Of a stretch of DNA of 64,000 nt, positions 41,775 through 50,917 are shown in pieces (positions within the stretch are counted from its first letter, which is position 1; each line of letters starts with the position of its first letter). The stretch comes from Algirhabdus cladophorae. GTDB taxonomy: Bacteria; Pseudomonadota; Alphaproteobacteria; Rhodobacterales; Rhodobacteraceae. A model generated the notes under the pieces. The model saw nothing but the letters and a program-made list of their open reading frames with translations. It was not told the DNA's origin and did no database searches. The stretch lies in NCBI RefSeq assembly GCF_044772865.1, contig NZ_CP173029.1, positions 930,001 through 994,000 of the forward strand, given 5' to 3'. The translations under genes and the position numbers were made by a program.

Positions 41775-42152
41775 ACTATGGGCCAACAGTCCGATCGCAC
41801 TGAGCAGCAGCATGGTCAGCGTCAACAACGTACCACCCACACGCAGGCGCATGCTCGGTGGGCTGGCGGAAAATCCATAGGCGTGCAGGCCCCGCCCAAC
41901 AAGCAGCATCAGACCCAAACCATGCACGACAAACGCAGGGCTGCCCTGTAGTTCGACCAATGCCAGCAGTACTACTCCAAAAGGCGCATATTCGACAAAG
42001 TTTGAATGGGCGCGCATGCGCTTGAGAAGGCTGTTGTTGCCATTGTCCCCCAAAGATATGCGGTTCTTGCGGCGATAGATGATCACACGGGCCGCGAGCC
42101 AGAGCAGGATGAAAGTCAGCAGTGCGGCGTAAAGCGCTGTGATTTCAAGCAT
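41766..42152 (-). CDS. MAPEG-family membrane protein
   Basis: A 128-residue protein with four membrane segments. It has the MAPEG pattern: RVIIYRRKNRISLGDNGNNSL, MRAHSNFVEYAPFGVVLLALVE with the conserved N-x-x-E-y, and VGRGLHAYG. MAPEG proteins in eukaryotes handle glutathione and eicosanoids; bacterial members (YecN-type) are poorly characterised. It is 12 bases downstream of the phosphoesterase gene on the same strand, so a two-gene operon is likely. Confidence 0.9.
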   Translation of the reverse strand: MLEITALYAALLTFILLWLAARVIIYRRKNRISLGDNGNNSLLKRMRAHSNFVEYAPFGVVLLALVELQGSPAFVVHGLGLMLLVGRGLHAYGFSASPPSMRLRVGGTLLTLTMLLLSAIGLLAHSLF

Positions 42153-42164
42153 GGTTGTTCGTCC

Positions 42165-42962
42165 TTATGATGATGTCCCCGAGGCCCCGTCCAGAATGGT
42201 CGCTTGGTCTGGCAAAGTGAAGTCTTCTGTATGCACCACCACGCCTTTTGGCATCAAGCATAGCACGCCATAGGCCCCGGGTTCGTCGATGCTGCTGGCG
42301 GTTTCGGTGTCGTCAAAGTCTAGTGGGGCCTGATGGCAGGGGCTTTTGAGCATGGCAAAGGACAGTCCGTCGATATGACCCATGATTGTGCGATGCACAT
42401 GGCCACAGATCAGCTGATCAAAGCCGTTGCCCCGTGCCAACAACGCGCGGCCATTGCGGATCTTGATCGAATCCATGCCCGGAAAGCCTACGTCATGGGG
42501 CGGATGATGGCACAAAACTGTGACGATGCGGCCTTTGGCCTCTTTAATCTGCTGATCCAGCCAGGTCAGCCGCGTGGCACACAGGTATCCACTGTGATGA
42601 TCCGGTGCGTCGTCGTCTTTGGTATCAAGGCACAGCAAGGTGTGTTCGCCGAAATCCAGACGAAACTGAACAAATCCCTCAGGGCCGCCAAATACTTCGT
42701 GAAAGCCTGCGCGGCGGTCGTGGTTGCCCAACATCAAATGCACGGGCAGGGGGCAATCTGCCAGAATGTCTTTCAGGCGACGATACTCTGTGCGGCTGCC
42801 ATAATGGGTCAGATCGCCAGTGATTATGATCGCCTTAGCATCGGCATGATGGTGCAGAGCATGGGCCAGCCCTTGGGCAAAACGCGCCGCAGGATCAAGT
42901 CCGATGATCGTTTGACCCGGCTTGGTGATGTGGATGTCGGTGAAAACCAGAATTTTGTCCAT
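42165..42962 (-). CDS. Metallophosphoesterase, CpdA/3',5'-cyclic nucleotide phosphodiesterase-like
   Basis: About 265 residues. Five metallophosphoesterase blocks are present: FTDIHI, ITGDLTHYG, LGNHDRR, VLCHHPP and ICGHVHR, giving a binuclear metal site. The layout resembles CpdA class III cyclic nucleotide phosphodiesterases, although substrate cannot be proven. Start choice: ATG 42962 (MDKILVFTDIH) has AGGGGA at 6 bases; ATGs at 42968 and 42980 are alternatives. It is downstream of pyc on the same strand. Confidence 0.88.
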   Translation of the reverse strand: MDKILVFTDIHITKPGQTIIGLDPAARFAQGLAHALHHHADAKAIIITGDLTHYGSRTEYRRLKDILADCPLPVHLMLGNHDRRAGFHEVFGGPEGFVQFRLDFGEHTLLCLDTKDDDAPDHHSGYLCATRLTWLDQQIKEAKGRIVTVLCHHPPHDVGFPGMDSIKIRNGRALLARGNGFDQLICGHVHRTIMGHIDGLSFAMLKSPCHQAPLDFDDTETASSIDEPGAYGVLCLMPKGVVVHTEDFTLPDQATILDGASGTSS

Positions 42963-42989
42963 CGACATCCCCTGTGGCATGCAATCAGC

Positions 42990-45900
42990 CTAGCCGTCTA
43001 GTTCGACCAACAGATCCTTGGCATCGATCTGGCCACCTGCTGTGACATGGACCGCTTTGATCACGGCGTCCCGTTCGGCATGGATCCCGGTTTCCATCTT
43101 CATTGCCTCGATGGTCAGCAACAGATCGCCTTCCTTGACCTCTTGGCCCGCCGTCACTGCAACCGAGGCCACAACACCGGGCATAGGCGCGCCAAGGTGA
43201 TTGGCATTGCCGTCCTCGGCCTTGGGGCGCTGGGCGGTTTGGGATTTGACCAAGCGGTTGGGCACCCGGATCACGCGCGGCTGGCCGTTCAACTCAAAAA
43301 AGACCTTTACGTCGCCTTCTTCATTGGTCTCGCCCATAGCCTGCATGCGGATCTCAAGGGTTTTGCCCGGATCAATCTCGGCAGTGATTTCCTGACCGGA
43401 TTCCATGCCATAAAAGAAGGTCGATGTGGGCAGGGTGCGCACGGGACCGTAGATGTCGTGGCGACTTTTGTAATCGGTAAAGACTTTGGGATACATCAGA
43501 TAGCCGTTCAGATCTTCATCGTCTATTTCAGCCCCATCAAATTGGTCGGACAGTTCAGCGCGGATCGCCTCAAGGTCTACAGATTCCAGCAGTTCGCCTG
43601 GACGCTTGGTCGATGGTTTTTCGCCTTTGAGGATCTTTTTCTGGATCGCTTTGGGCCATCCGCCGGGAGGCTGCCCTAGATTGCCGCGCATCATGTCGAT
43701 CACGCTGTCGGGGAAGGATACCTCGGTGTCTTTCCCTTCCACATCTTCGCGGGTCAGGTTTTGCGCCACCATCATCAGCGCCATGTCGCCCACAACTTTG
43801 GACGATGGCGTCACTTTGACAATATCGCCGAACATGTGGTTCACATCCGCATAGGTCTGGGCCACTTCGTGCCAACGGTCTTCTAAACCCATCGAGCGTG
43901 CCTGGGCTTTTAGGTTGGTGAACTGGCCGCCGGGCATCTCGTGCAGGTAGACTTCCGAGGCAGGGGCCTGAAGACCGGTTTCAAACGCCAGATATTGTGC
44001 GCGGACCTGTTCGAAATAGTTGCTGATCTCGCGAATAGCGCCCACATCCAGTCCCGTGTCGCGGTCTGTGTGGCGCAGGGTTTCCACGATCGAGCCCAGT
44101 GTGGGTTGCGAGGTGTTGCCTGAAAAGCTGTCCATCGCGGCATCAACCACATCCACACCAGCCGCTGAGGCGGCCAGAACCGTGGCAATGGCAGCACCGG
44201 ATGTGTCATGGGTGTGGAAGTGGATCGGCAGGCCGACCTCGTCTTTCAACGCCTTTACAAGGATTGTTGCAGAGGATGGTTTCATCAGACCCGCCATGTC
44301 CTTGAGGCCCAACACATGGGCGCCAGCAGCCTTTAGATCCTTGCCCATCTGGACGTAGTATTTGAGGTTATATTTGTCGCGCTCGGGGTTCAGCAAATCG
44401 CCCGTGTAGCAAATAGTCCCTTCGCAGACTTTGTTCGCTTCAACCACCGCGTCCATGGCGACGCGCATGTTTTCCACCCAGTTGAGGCTGTCGAAGACGC
44501 GAAACACATCGACGCCCGTTTCGGCGGCTTGTTTCACAAAGGCCTGCACCACATTGTCAGGGTAGTTCGTGTATCCCACGCCGTTGGAGGCGCGCAGCAG
44601 CATTTGCGTCATGATGTTTGGCATATGCTCGCGAATGTCGCGCAAGCGTTGCCACGGACATTCTTGCAAGAACCGGTAAGCCACATCAAATGTTGCCCCA
44701 CCCCAGCACTCAACCGAAAACAGTTGTGGCATCTTGGCGGCATAACTTGGGGCTGCTTTGATCATATCCAGCGAGCGCATGCGCGTGGCCAGCAATGACT
44801 GGTGCCCGTCGCGCATCGTGGTGTCTGTGATCAACAACTGTTGTTGCTGGGACATCCAATCGGCCACGGCTTGCGGACCGAATTCGTCCAAAATGTTGCG
44901 GGTGCCCTGCTGCGGTTTTTCGACATGCACTACCGGTGGACGCGGTTGTTTGAGGTCTGCCGCAGGCCGTGGACGATCCGTCGTCTCGGGATGCCCGTTG
45001 ACCGAGATATCCGCAATATAGGTCAGGATCTTGGTCGCCCGGTCCCGGCGCTTTTCAAAATTGAACAGATCTGGCGTCTTATCGATGAACGTCGTGGTGT
45101 ATTCATTATTCAAAAACGTGGGATGCTTGAGCAGGTTTTCCACAAAGGCAATGTTGGTGCTGACACCACGGATTCGAAATTCGCGCAGAGCGCGGTCCAT
45201 GCGGGCAATTGCAGCCTCAGGTGTTGGCGCCCAAGCGGTGACTTTTTCAAGCAAGCTGTCGTAATATCGCGTGATCACAGCGCCAGAATAGGCGGTGCCG
45301 CCATCCAAACGGATGCCCATACCAGTGGCGCCACGATAGGCAGTGATACGGCCATAATCAGGGATAAAGTTGTTCTGCGGATCCTCAGTGGTCACGCGGC
45401 ACTGCATGGCATGGCCGCGCAATTGCACGTCATACTGGCTGGCAACACCAGTGGCTTTGACCAATGATTTACCCTCGGCAATCAGGATCTGAGCGCGCAC
45501 AATGTCGATGCCGGTGACTTCTTCGGTCACCGTGTGTTCAACCTGGACGCGGGGGTTTACTTCGATGAAGTAAAATTCACCGCTGTCCATATCCATAAGG
45601 AATTCAACAGTCCCAGCACATTCGTAGTTCACGTGCTGGCAGATTTTCTTGCCCAGATTACAAATCTGTTCACGTTGGGTGCTGGACAGATAGGGGGCAG
45701 GGGCGCGTTCCACAACTTTTTGGTTGCGGCGTTGCACGGAACAATCGCGCTCGTACAGGTGGTAAATCTCGCCTTCTTTGTCGCCAAGGATCTGAACCTC
45801 CACGTGGCGGGCACGCTGGATCATTTTCTCAAGATAGCCTTCGCCATTGCCAAAGGCGGCTTCGGCTTCGCGACGCCCTTCGAGGACCTTTTCCTCCAGT

Positions 45901-46436
45901 TCGTCTTCGGAAAAAATAGGACGCATGCCGCGCCCACCGCCGCCCCACGAGGCCTTAAGCATAAACGGATAGCCTACTTCTGCGGCTTGCTTTTTGATCA
46001 CCGCCATATCGTCGCCTAGGACTTCTGTGGCGGGGATGACCGGCACGTCAGCCTCCATGGCGACGCGGCGCGCGCTGGCCTTGTCGCCCAGTTTGCGCAT
46101 AGTTTCGGCCTTGGGGCCGATAAAGGTGATGCCGGCATCGGTACACGCATCCACGAACTCAGGATTTTCCGACAGCAGTCCATAACCGGGATGAATCGCA
46201 TCAGCGCCAGACATTTTGGCGACGCGAATGATTTCCTCGATACTTAGATAGGCTGCAACAGGGCCCAAGCCTTCGCCAATGCGGTAGGCCTCATCGGCCT
46301 TAAAACGGTGTAGGCCGAGTTTGTCTTCTTCGGCATAGACAGCGACGGTTTTCTTGCCCATCTCATTCGCCGCGCGCATAACGCGAATGGCAATTTCACC
46401 CCGGTTTGCGATCAGGATTTTCTGAAATTCGGCCAT
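42990..46436 (-). CDS. pyc: Pyruvate carboxylase
   Basis: A 1148-residue biotin enzyme converting pyruvate and bicarbonate to oxaloacetate with ATP, for anaplerosis and gluconeogenesis. Domains in order: biotin carboxylase (residues about 1-450; IANRGEIAIRVMRAA, KASWGGGGRGM, YFIEVNPRVQVEHTVTEE), carboxyltransferase (about 535-830; TTMRDGHQSLLATRMRS, FHTHDTSGA) and biotinyl carrier at the C-terminus with Lys about 1113 in EAMKMETG. The length and order match the single-chain form. It is followed by the lactate-oxidising enzyme gene upstream in genomic order, consistent with lactate/pyruvate metabolism. Confidence 0.97.
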   Translation of the reverse strand: MAEFQKILIANRGEIAIRVMRAANEMGKKTVAVYAEEDKLGLHRFKADEAYRIGEGLGPVAAYLSIEEIIRVAKMSGADAIHPGYGLLSENPEFVDACTDAGITFIGPKAETMRKLGDKASARRVAMEADVPVIPATEVLGDDMAVIKKQAAEVGYPFMLKASWGGGGRGMRPIFSEDELEEKVLEGRREAEAAFGNGEGYLEKMIQRARHVEVQILGDKEGEIYHLYERDCSVQRRNQKVVERAPAPYLSSTQREQICNLGKKICQHVNYECAGTVEFLMDMDSGEFYFIEVNPRVQVEHTVTEEVTGIDIVRAQILIAEGKSLVKATGVASQYDVQLRGHAMQCRVTTEDPQNNFIPDYGRITAYRGATGMGIRLDGGTAYSGAVITRYYDSLLEKVTAWAPTPEAAIARMDRALREFRIRGVSTNIAFVENLLKHPTFLNNEYTTTFIDKTPDLFNFEKRRDRATKILTYIADISVNGHPETTDRPRPAADLKQPRPPVVHVEKPQQGTRNILDEFGPQAVADWMSQQQQLLITDTTMRDGHQSLLATRMRSLDMIKAAPSYAAKMPQLFSVECWGGATFDVAYRFLQECPWQRLRDIREHMPNIMTQMLLRASNGVGYTNYPDNVVQAFVKQAAETGVDVFRVFDSLNWVENMRVAMDAVVEANKVCEGTICYTGDLLNPERDKYNLKYYVQMGKDLKAAGAHVLGLKDMAGLMKPSSATILVKALKDEVGLPIHFHTHDTSGAAIATVLAASAAGVDVVDAAMDSFSGNTSQPTLGSIVETLRHTDRDTGLDVGAIREISNYFEQVRAQYLAFETGLQAPASEVYLHEMPGGQFTNLKAQARSMGLEDRWHEVAQTYADVNHMFGDIVKVTPSSKVVGDMALMMVAQNLTREDVEGKDTEVSFPDSVIDMMRGNLGQPPGGWPKAIQKKILKGEKPSTKRPGELLESVDLEAIRAELSDQFDGAEIDDEDLNGYLMYPKVFTDYKSRHDIYGPVRTLPTSTFFYGMESGQEITAEIDPGKTLEIRMQAMGETNEEGDVKVFFELNGQPRVIRVPNRLVKSQTAQRPKAEDGNANHLGAPMPGVVASVAVTAGQEVKEGDLLLTIEAMKMETGIHAERDAVIKAVHVTAGGQIDAKDLLVELDG

Positions 46437-46533
46437 GCCTTAGTCCCCCATTTTGCAGTTGCGGCATTTTTAGAGCGTAAAATCAGGATGTAAACCGGTA
46501 GTAGTGGGTATTTGTTACCGCTAACAGTACCTG

Positions 46534-47664
46534 TTAGCGCAATCGTTGTTTCACATCGGAAAGGTTTTTGGCCCCGATTTGTTGCATGTTGCTGATCATG
46601 TCTTGGCGCAGAATGTCCAAAAGATGTGCAGCCCCCGGTTCGCCCAACGCGCCCAGAGCATAGTGAAAGCCGCTGCCCATCATGACAAAATCCGCACCTT
46701 TGGCCAGTGCGCGCAGGATATCCAAACCGCCCTCAACCCCGCTGTCAAAAATCACAGGGACATTTGCCTGATCCGCGACAGGCTCCAACACTTCTATGGT
46801 CGCGGGACCGCCGTCAAACTGGCGTCCTGCGTGGTTGCTGACCCAGATCGCATCGACGCCACAGCTTTCCAACCGCGCCACATCGTCAGGGTTTTGCACG
46901 CCCTTGACCACCAGCGGCCCGTCCCAAGCTTTGCGCATGGCCTCCAGATAGTCCCAATCGGGCGAAGTGCGCAACAGATAGCCGATATGATTGTTCGAGG
47001 GCAGGCTGCCTTTGTGGTTGGAATAGCTTTCCATCAATTTTAGCCGGGGCATGCCGGTTTTCTGGATCCCCATAAGCCATTCGGGGCATGTGGCCACCTG
47101 AAGGGCCAAGCGTGGGGTGATCTTTGGCGGTTGCTGCAAACCACCGCGCGTTTGTCGTTCACGCCGCGAGGGGGCCGGGACGTCCAGTGTCATAATCAAC
47201 GTGTGAAATCCGCTGTCTTTGGCCCGTCTGAGAATATCGTCACGAATAACCGGATCACGGGGCGGATAGATTTGAAACCACCCCTGATCCCCTGCATGGG
47301 GCCCCACGTCTTCTGGCAATTGGCTGGCCACTGTGGACAGGCCGTAGGGCAGCTTTTCGCGGGCCATGGTGCGGGCCAGCATCTGTTCCGCGCCGGGCCA
47401 GATCAGCCCCGACATACCCACGGGGGCCACGCCAACGGGCATCTGGTACGTCCGCCCCAGCAGTTCGGTGCTTAAATCCGGCTCGATCTCACCATGCAAA
47501 ATGGACGGGGTGAACAGGATCTCGTCCAGCATCGCACGATTGCGCGCCTTGGTAGCCTCGTGGCCTGTGGCGCTGTCGAGATATTCCCAAACAAAGTGTG
47601 GGATCCGACGTTTCGCGCGGGCACGCAGATCGCTGAGGGCGGGATAGCTGTTGTGTAAACTCAT
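46534..47664 (-). CDS. lldD: FMN-dependent alpha-hydroxy acid dehydrogenase, L-lactate dehydrogenase-like
   Basis: A 376-residue flavoenzyme of the lactate dehydrogenase (cytochrome)/glycolate oxidase family. The motifs are FTPSILHGE, PVGVAPVGMSGLIWPGAE, QIYPPRDP, LDVPAPSRRERQTRGG, VVKGVQNPDD and the active-site SNHAGRQFDGG with catalytic His, followed by FDSGVEGGLDILRALAKGADFVMMG for FMN phosphate binding. It probably oxidises L-lactate to pyruvate and passes electrons to the respiratory chain, but glycolate or mandelate cannot be excluded. It precedes pyc on the same strand, so its product could feed the carboxylase. Confidence 0.88.
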   Translation of the reverse strand: MSLHNSYPALSDLRARAKRRIPHFVWEYLDSATGHEATKARNRAMLDEILFTPSILHGEIEPDLSTELLGRTYQMPVGVAPVGMSGLIWPGAEQMLARTMAREKLPYGLSTVASQLPEDVGPHAGDQGWFQIYPPRDPVIRDDILRRAKDSGFHTLIMTLDVPAPSRRERQTRGGLQQPPKITPRLALQVATCPEWLMGIQKTGMPRLKLMESYSNHKGSLPSNNHIGYLLRTSPDWDYLEAMRKAWDGPLVVKGVQNPDDVARLESCGVDAIWVSNHAGRQFDGGPATIEVLEPVADQANVPVIFDSGVEGGLDILRALAKGADFVMMGSGFHYALGALGEPGAAHLLDILRQDMISNMQQIGAKNLSDVKQRLR

Positions 47665-47768
47665 ACCCCCTTATGTGATTTCAATGGGTTGGCCTGTCCA
47701 GACAAATATAGAGAACGAAATAAGAACAACACTTTTCCTTTGGCTTGGATCACGCTAATATCTGACCC

Positions 47769-50129
47769 ATGAGCAGTTATTCCGAAGACGACGCCTTTGA
47801 AGCGGCCTCGATCCCCTTATCACAGCGCGCAATGGCCGCGCGGCCGATGCCCTATCTGGACGGGCTGAACCCCGCGCAACGCGAAGCGGTGGAAAAGCTG
47901 GATGGCCCGGTTTTGATGCTGGCGGGCGCAGGTACGGGCAAGACCAAGGCGCTGACCACGCGCATAGCGCATTTGTTGGTCTCAGGCACGGCCCAACCCA
48001 ATGAAATACTGGCAGTGACATTCACCAACAAAGCCGCACGCGAAATGAAGAACCGCGTGAGCAAACTGATGCAAATGCCGTTGGAGGGCATGCCGTGGCT
48101 GGGCACGTTCCACGCCATCGGGGTCAAGCTGCTGCGCAGGCATGCGGAGATGGTGGGGCTGAAATCAAACTTCACCATTCTGGACACAGACGACCAAATC
48201 CGTTTGCTCAAACAATTGCTGGCCGCGGCGAATATCGATGACAAACGCTGGCCTGCGCGGATGTTGTCCGGGATCATCGACAATTGGAAAAACCGTGCCC
48301 TGACGCCGGAAAATGTGCCCGTGGCTGACAGCAGCGCTTTTGATGGCAAAGCGGTGGATCTTTATGCGCAATATCAACGCCGCATGCTTGAGCTGAACGC
48401 CTGCGACTTTGGCGATCTTCTGCTGCATATTGTGACGATCTTTCAGAAAAATCCTGATGTGTTGGCGCAATATCAACGCTGGTTCAAATACATCCTTGTG
48501 GACGAATACCAAGATACCAACGTGGCCCAATATATGTGGCTGCGGTTGTTGGCCGGTGGGCACAAAAATATTTGCTGCGTGGGCGACGATGATCAATCGA
48601 TCTACGGGTGGCGTGGTGCCGAAGTGGGCAATATCCTGCGATTTGAAAAGGATTTTCCGGGGGCCCATGTGGTCCGGCTGGAACAGAATTATCGCAGCAC
48701 CGAACATATCCTTGGGGCGGCCTCTGGCGTGATTGCCGCCAACGCGGGGCGTTTGGGCAAGACTTTGTTTACCGAGGCGAAAGGCGGCGAAAAGGTCCGT
48801 TTGATCGGCCATTGGGATGGCGAGGAAGAAGCGCGTTGGATCGGGGAAGAGGCTGAATCGATGCAGATGGGCACCCGTGGCCTTGATCCGATGTCTCTGG
48901 ACGATATGGCGATCCTTGTGCGGGCTTCGCACCAAATGCGCAGCTTTGAGGATCGTTTCCTGACCATCGGCCTGCCGTACCGCGTCATCGGAGGTCCGCG
49001 TTTTTATGAACGCATGGAAATCCGCGATGCCATGGCCTATTTTCGGCTGGCCGTGTCGCCTACAGATGATCTGGCTTTCGAGCGGATCGTGAACACGCCC
49101 AAACGTGGTCTTGGCGATAAGGCGCAGCAGAAAATCCAGACAATGGCGCGCTCAAACGGTGTGTCTTTGCTGGAAGGCGCGCGACTGGTGGTCGAGACCA
49201 AAGGCATCGGCGGCAAAGGTGGCGCTGAGCTGGCCAAATTGGTCGACGGTCTGACGCGTTGGGCTGCTATGATCCGCGATCCCCAAACCAGCCATATCGA
49301 AGCGGCTGAGATCATTTTGGACGACAGCGGCTACACCACCCATTGGCAAAACGACAAAACGCCCGAGGCGCCGGGGCGGCTGGAAAACCTCAAGGAACTG
49401 GTCAAAGCGTTGGAACAGTTCGAAAACCTGCAAGGGTTTTTGGAACACGTCAGCCTGATTATGGACAATGAATCCGAGGCCGAAGAACCTAAAATCAGCA
49501 TCATGACGCTGCATGCGGCCAAGGGTTTGGAATTTCCCGCAGTGTTCTTGCCCGGTTGGGAGGACGGCCTGTTTCCGTCCCAACGCAGTATGGATGAAAG
49601 CGGGCTGAAGGGCCTCGAGGAAGAACGCCGGCTGGCCTATGTGGGTATCACCCGGGCCGAGGCTATTTGCACCATCAGTTTTGCAGCCAACCGGCGGGTT
49701 TACGGCCAGTGGCAATCAGCGATGCCGTCACGGTTTATCGACGAGTTGCCCGAGGATCACGTGGATGTGCTGACCCCGCCGGGCCTTTATGGCGGCGGAT
49801 ATGGGGCGGCGGGCATGACCGGTTCGACCCTGCATGAAGAGGCCGCATCGGCCAATGTCTACAACTCGCCGGGCTGGAAGCGGTTACAATCACGCAGTGG
49901 TCAACGCGGGATGTCGCAGCCCGCTGAAGCCAAGAATATGACCATCGATATGACGGCGACCTCTAGTTTTACTGCAGGGGACCGGATCTTTCACGGCAAA
50001 TTTGGCTACGGCACTGTCATGGGCATCGAGGGTGACAAGCTGGATATCGAGTTTGACAAGGCGGGCAGTAAGAAAGTGGTCGCAAAATTCGTAGTGGCGG
50101 CGGATATGGCCGATGACGTGCCGTTCTAG
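47769..50129 (+). CDS. uvrD: ATP-dependent DNA helicase UvrD/PcrA
   Basis: A 786-residue superfamily 1A helicase for nucleotide excision and mismatch repair. It shows LNPAQREAV (Q motif), Walker A AGAGTGKTKALTTR at about 52-65, LAVTFTNKAAREM, motif II VDEYQDTNVAQYM, motif III VGDDDQSIYGWRGAE, motif IV RLEQNYRST, motif V MTLHAAKGLEF and motif VI RLAYVGITRAE. A Tudor-like C-terminal tail (FTAGDRIFHGKFGYGTVMGIEGDKLDIEF) is typical of PcrA/UvrD and contacts RNA polymerase in other species. The ATG at 47769 opens MSSYSEDDAF. Confidence 0.97.
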   Translation: MSSYSEDDAFEAASIPLSQRAMAARPMPYLDGLNPAQREAVEKLDGPVLMLAGAGTGKTKALTTRIAHLLVSGTAQPNEILAVTFTNKAAREMKNRVSKLMQMPLEGMPWLGTFHAIGVKLLRRHAEMVGLKSNFTILDTDDQIRLLKQLLAAANIDDKRWPARMLSGIIDNWKNRALTPENVPVADSSAFDGKAVDLYAQYQRRMLELNACDFGDLLLHIVTIFQKNPDVLAQYQRWFKYILVDEYQDTNVAQYMWLRLLAGGHKNICCVGDDDQSIYGWRGAEVGNILRFEKDFPGAHVVRLEQNYRSTEHILGAASGVIAANAGRLGKTLFTEAKGGEKVRLIGHWDGEEEARWIGEEAESMQMGTRGLDPMSLDDMAILVRASHQMRSFEDRFLTIGLPYRVIGGPRFYERMEIRDAMAYFRLAVSPTDDLAFERIVNTPKRGLGDKAQQKIQTMARSNGVSLLEGARLVVETKGIGGKGGAELAKLVDGLTRWAAMIRDPQTSHIEAAEIILDDSGYTTHWQNDKTPEAPGRLENLKELVKALEQFENLQGFLEHVSLIMDNESEAEEPKISIMTLHAAKGLEFPAVFLPGWEDGLFPSQRSMDESGLKGLEEERRLAYVGITRAEAICTISFAANRRVYGQWQSAMPSRFIDELPEDHVDVLTPPGLYGGGYGAAGMTGSTLHEEAASANVYNSPGWKRLQSRSGQRGMSQPAEAKNMTIDMTATSSFTAGDRIFHGKFGYGTVMGIEGDKLDIEFDKAGSKKVVAKFVVAADMADDVPF

Positions 50130-50227
50130 CGGCACAACGGTTTTTCCTGGAAATTTTGGAATGAGGCAGGGTGCGAAGGCAGTCCGCGCAGAGGTGCTGC
50201 CCTTCATGAATGCTGACTTCAAGACAC

Positions 50228-50265
50228 AAAAAAACGGCAACGTCGGGAGGAGGATGACGTTGCCG
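50228..50265 (-). terminator. Terminator ending the DUF1127-sRNA transcript
   Basis: The last array hairpin is a perfect 10-bp stem with CCTCCTCCC in its loop, followed on the minus strand by TTTTTTT (complement of 50234-50228). It serves both as sRNA element and as Rho-independent terminator; it also lies about 100 bases after the convergent uvrD stop. Confidence 0.85.
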
Positions 50266-50455
50266 TTTCTTTGAATGCTAGGCTCTAAGGGAGGAGAAGA
50301 GCCCGCAAAAGTCTTTGGCAAGGACCTCCTAAAAGGGAGGAGATGGAGGCCTTGCCAATGTTCCAGGCCTTAAGGGAGGAGAAAGGCCTGAATGTCGTAT
50401 GGGCTACTGCCCGTCTTCTGGCTGCATCTCTAAAGGGAGGAGATGAGAAACAGCC
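50235..50455 (-). ncRNA. Array of CUCCUCCC-loop hairpins (CcsR/cuckoo RNA type)
   Basis: Five stem-loops on the minus strand, each presenting U/CCUCCUCCC in its loop: 50420-50455 (GGCTG and CATCTC stems), 50364-50390 (CAGGCCTT/AAGGCCTG), 50317-50356 (GGCAAGG plus CCTCC), 50281-50303 (GGCTCT/AGAGCC) and 50235-50265 (CGGCAACGTC/GACGTTGCCG). They begin 26 bases after the stop of a DUF1127 gene on the same strand, exactly the arrangement of CcsR1-4 behind ccaF1 in Rhodobacter sphaeroides. The motif is complementary to ribosome-binding sites or sequestering in nature. Processing into separate sRNAs is inferred from that model. Confidence 0.85.
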
Positions 50456-50480
50456 AAACTGTGGTGCCCGAAGGCGAAAC

Positions 50481-50693
50481 TTAGTCCCCGTAGACTGACT
50501 GATACGCCAAGCCACGGATTGCGCTGCGATGGATGGCCAGATCTGCCAGTTCGCGGTTGCTCAGCTGCGACAGTTCATTGAGTGTCTTGCGGTAGAGCGC
50601 ATATTTCTCGAGCCGGTCTGCAACAGTGTGCAATTTGCCTGACAGCCAGGATGCCGTAGGAGCATTCGTTTGTGCTGTAATGATATAAGCCAT
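50481..50693 (-). CDS. DUF1127 small protein (CcaF1-like)
   Basis: A 70-residue arginine-rich protein. The DUF1127 core is LEKYALYRKTLNELSQLSNRELADLAIHRSAIRGLAY. AGGAGA lies 8 bases before the ATG at 50693. In R. sphaeroides the homologous CcaF1 is cotranscribed with the CcsR sRNAs and acts in RNA turnover; here the same gene order is kept. An RpoH-like promoter is seen upstream. Confidence 0.92.
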   Translation of the reverse strand: MAYIITAQTNAPTASWLSGKLHTVADRLEKYALYRKTLNELSQLSNRELADLAIHRSAIRGLAYQSVYGD

Positions 50694-50748
50694 TTTCGGT
50701 ATCTCCTATGTTATGCGAGCGACAGTATGTTGCCCGCTGTTGAGTTGA

Positions 50749-50776
50749 ATATGGGGCACATGCTGCACTTGCACAA
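50749..50776 (-). promoter_or_regulatory. RpoH-like promoter of the DUF1127-sRNA operon
   Basis: On the minus strand TTGTGC (50776-50771), 14 bases, CCCCATAT (50756-50749), close to the heat-shock sigma consensus. It is about 55 bases before the DUF1127 start. Confidence 0.5.
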
Positions 50777-50917
50777 TGTTAAGTTTGGAATTGCTGCTAT
50801 GCAGCATTTGCATGGCTGACCTGGGGTTCGTTTTCAAAGCTGTGCTGCGACAAGAACGACGGCTTGCACAACGCCGCGTGAGATATCACATAAGGGCAAG
50901 TTATTAAGGAACGCTCT

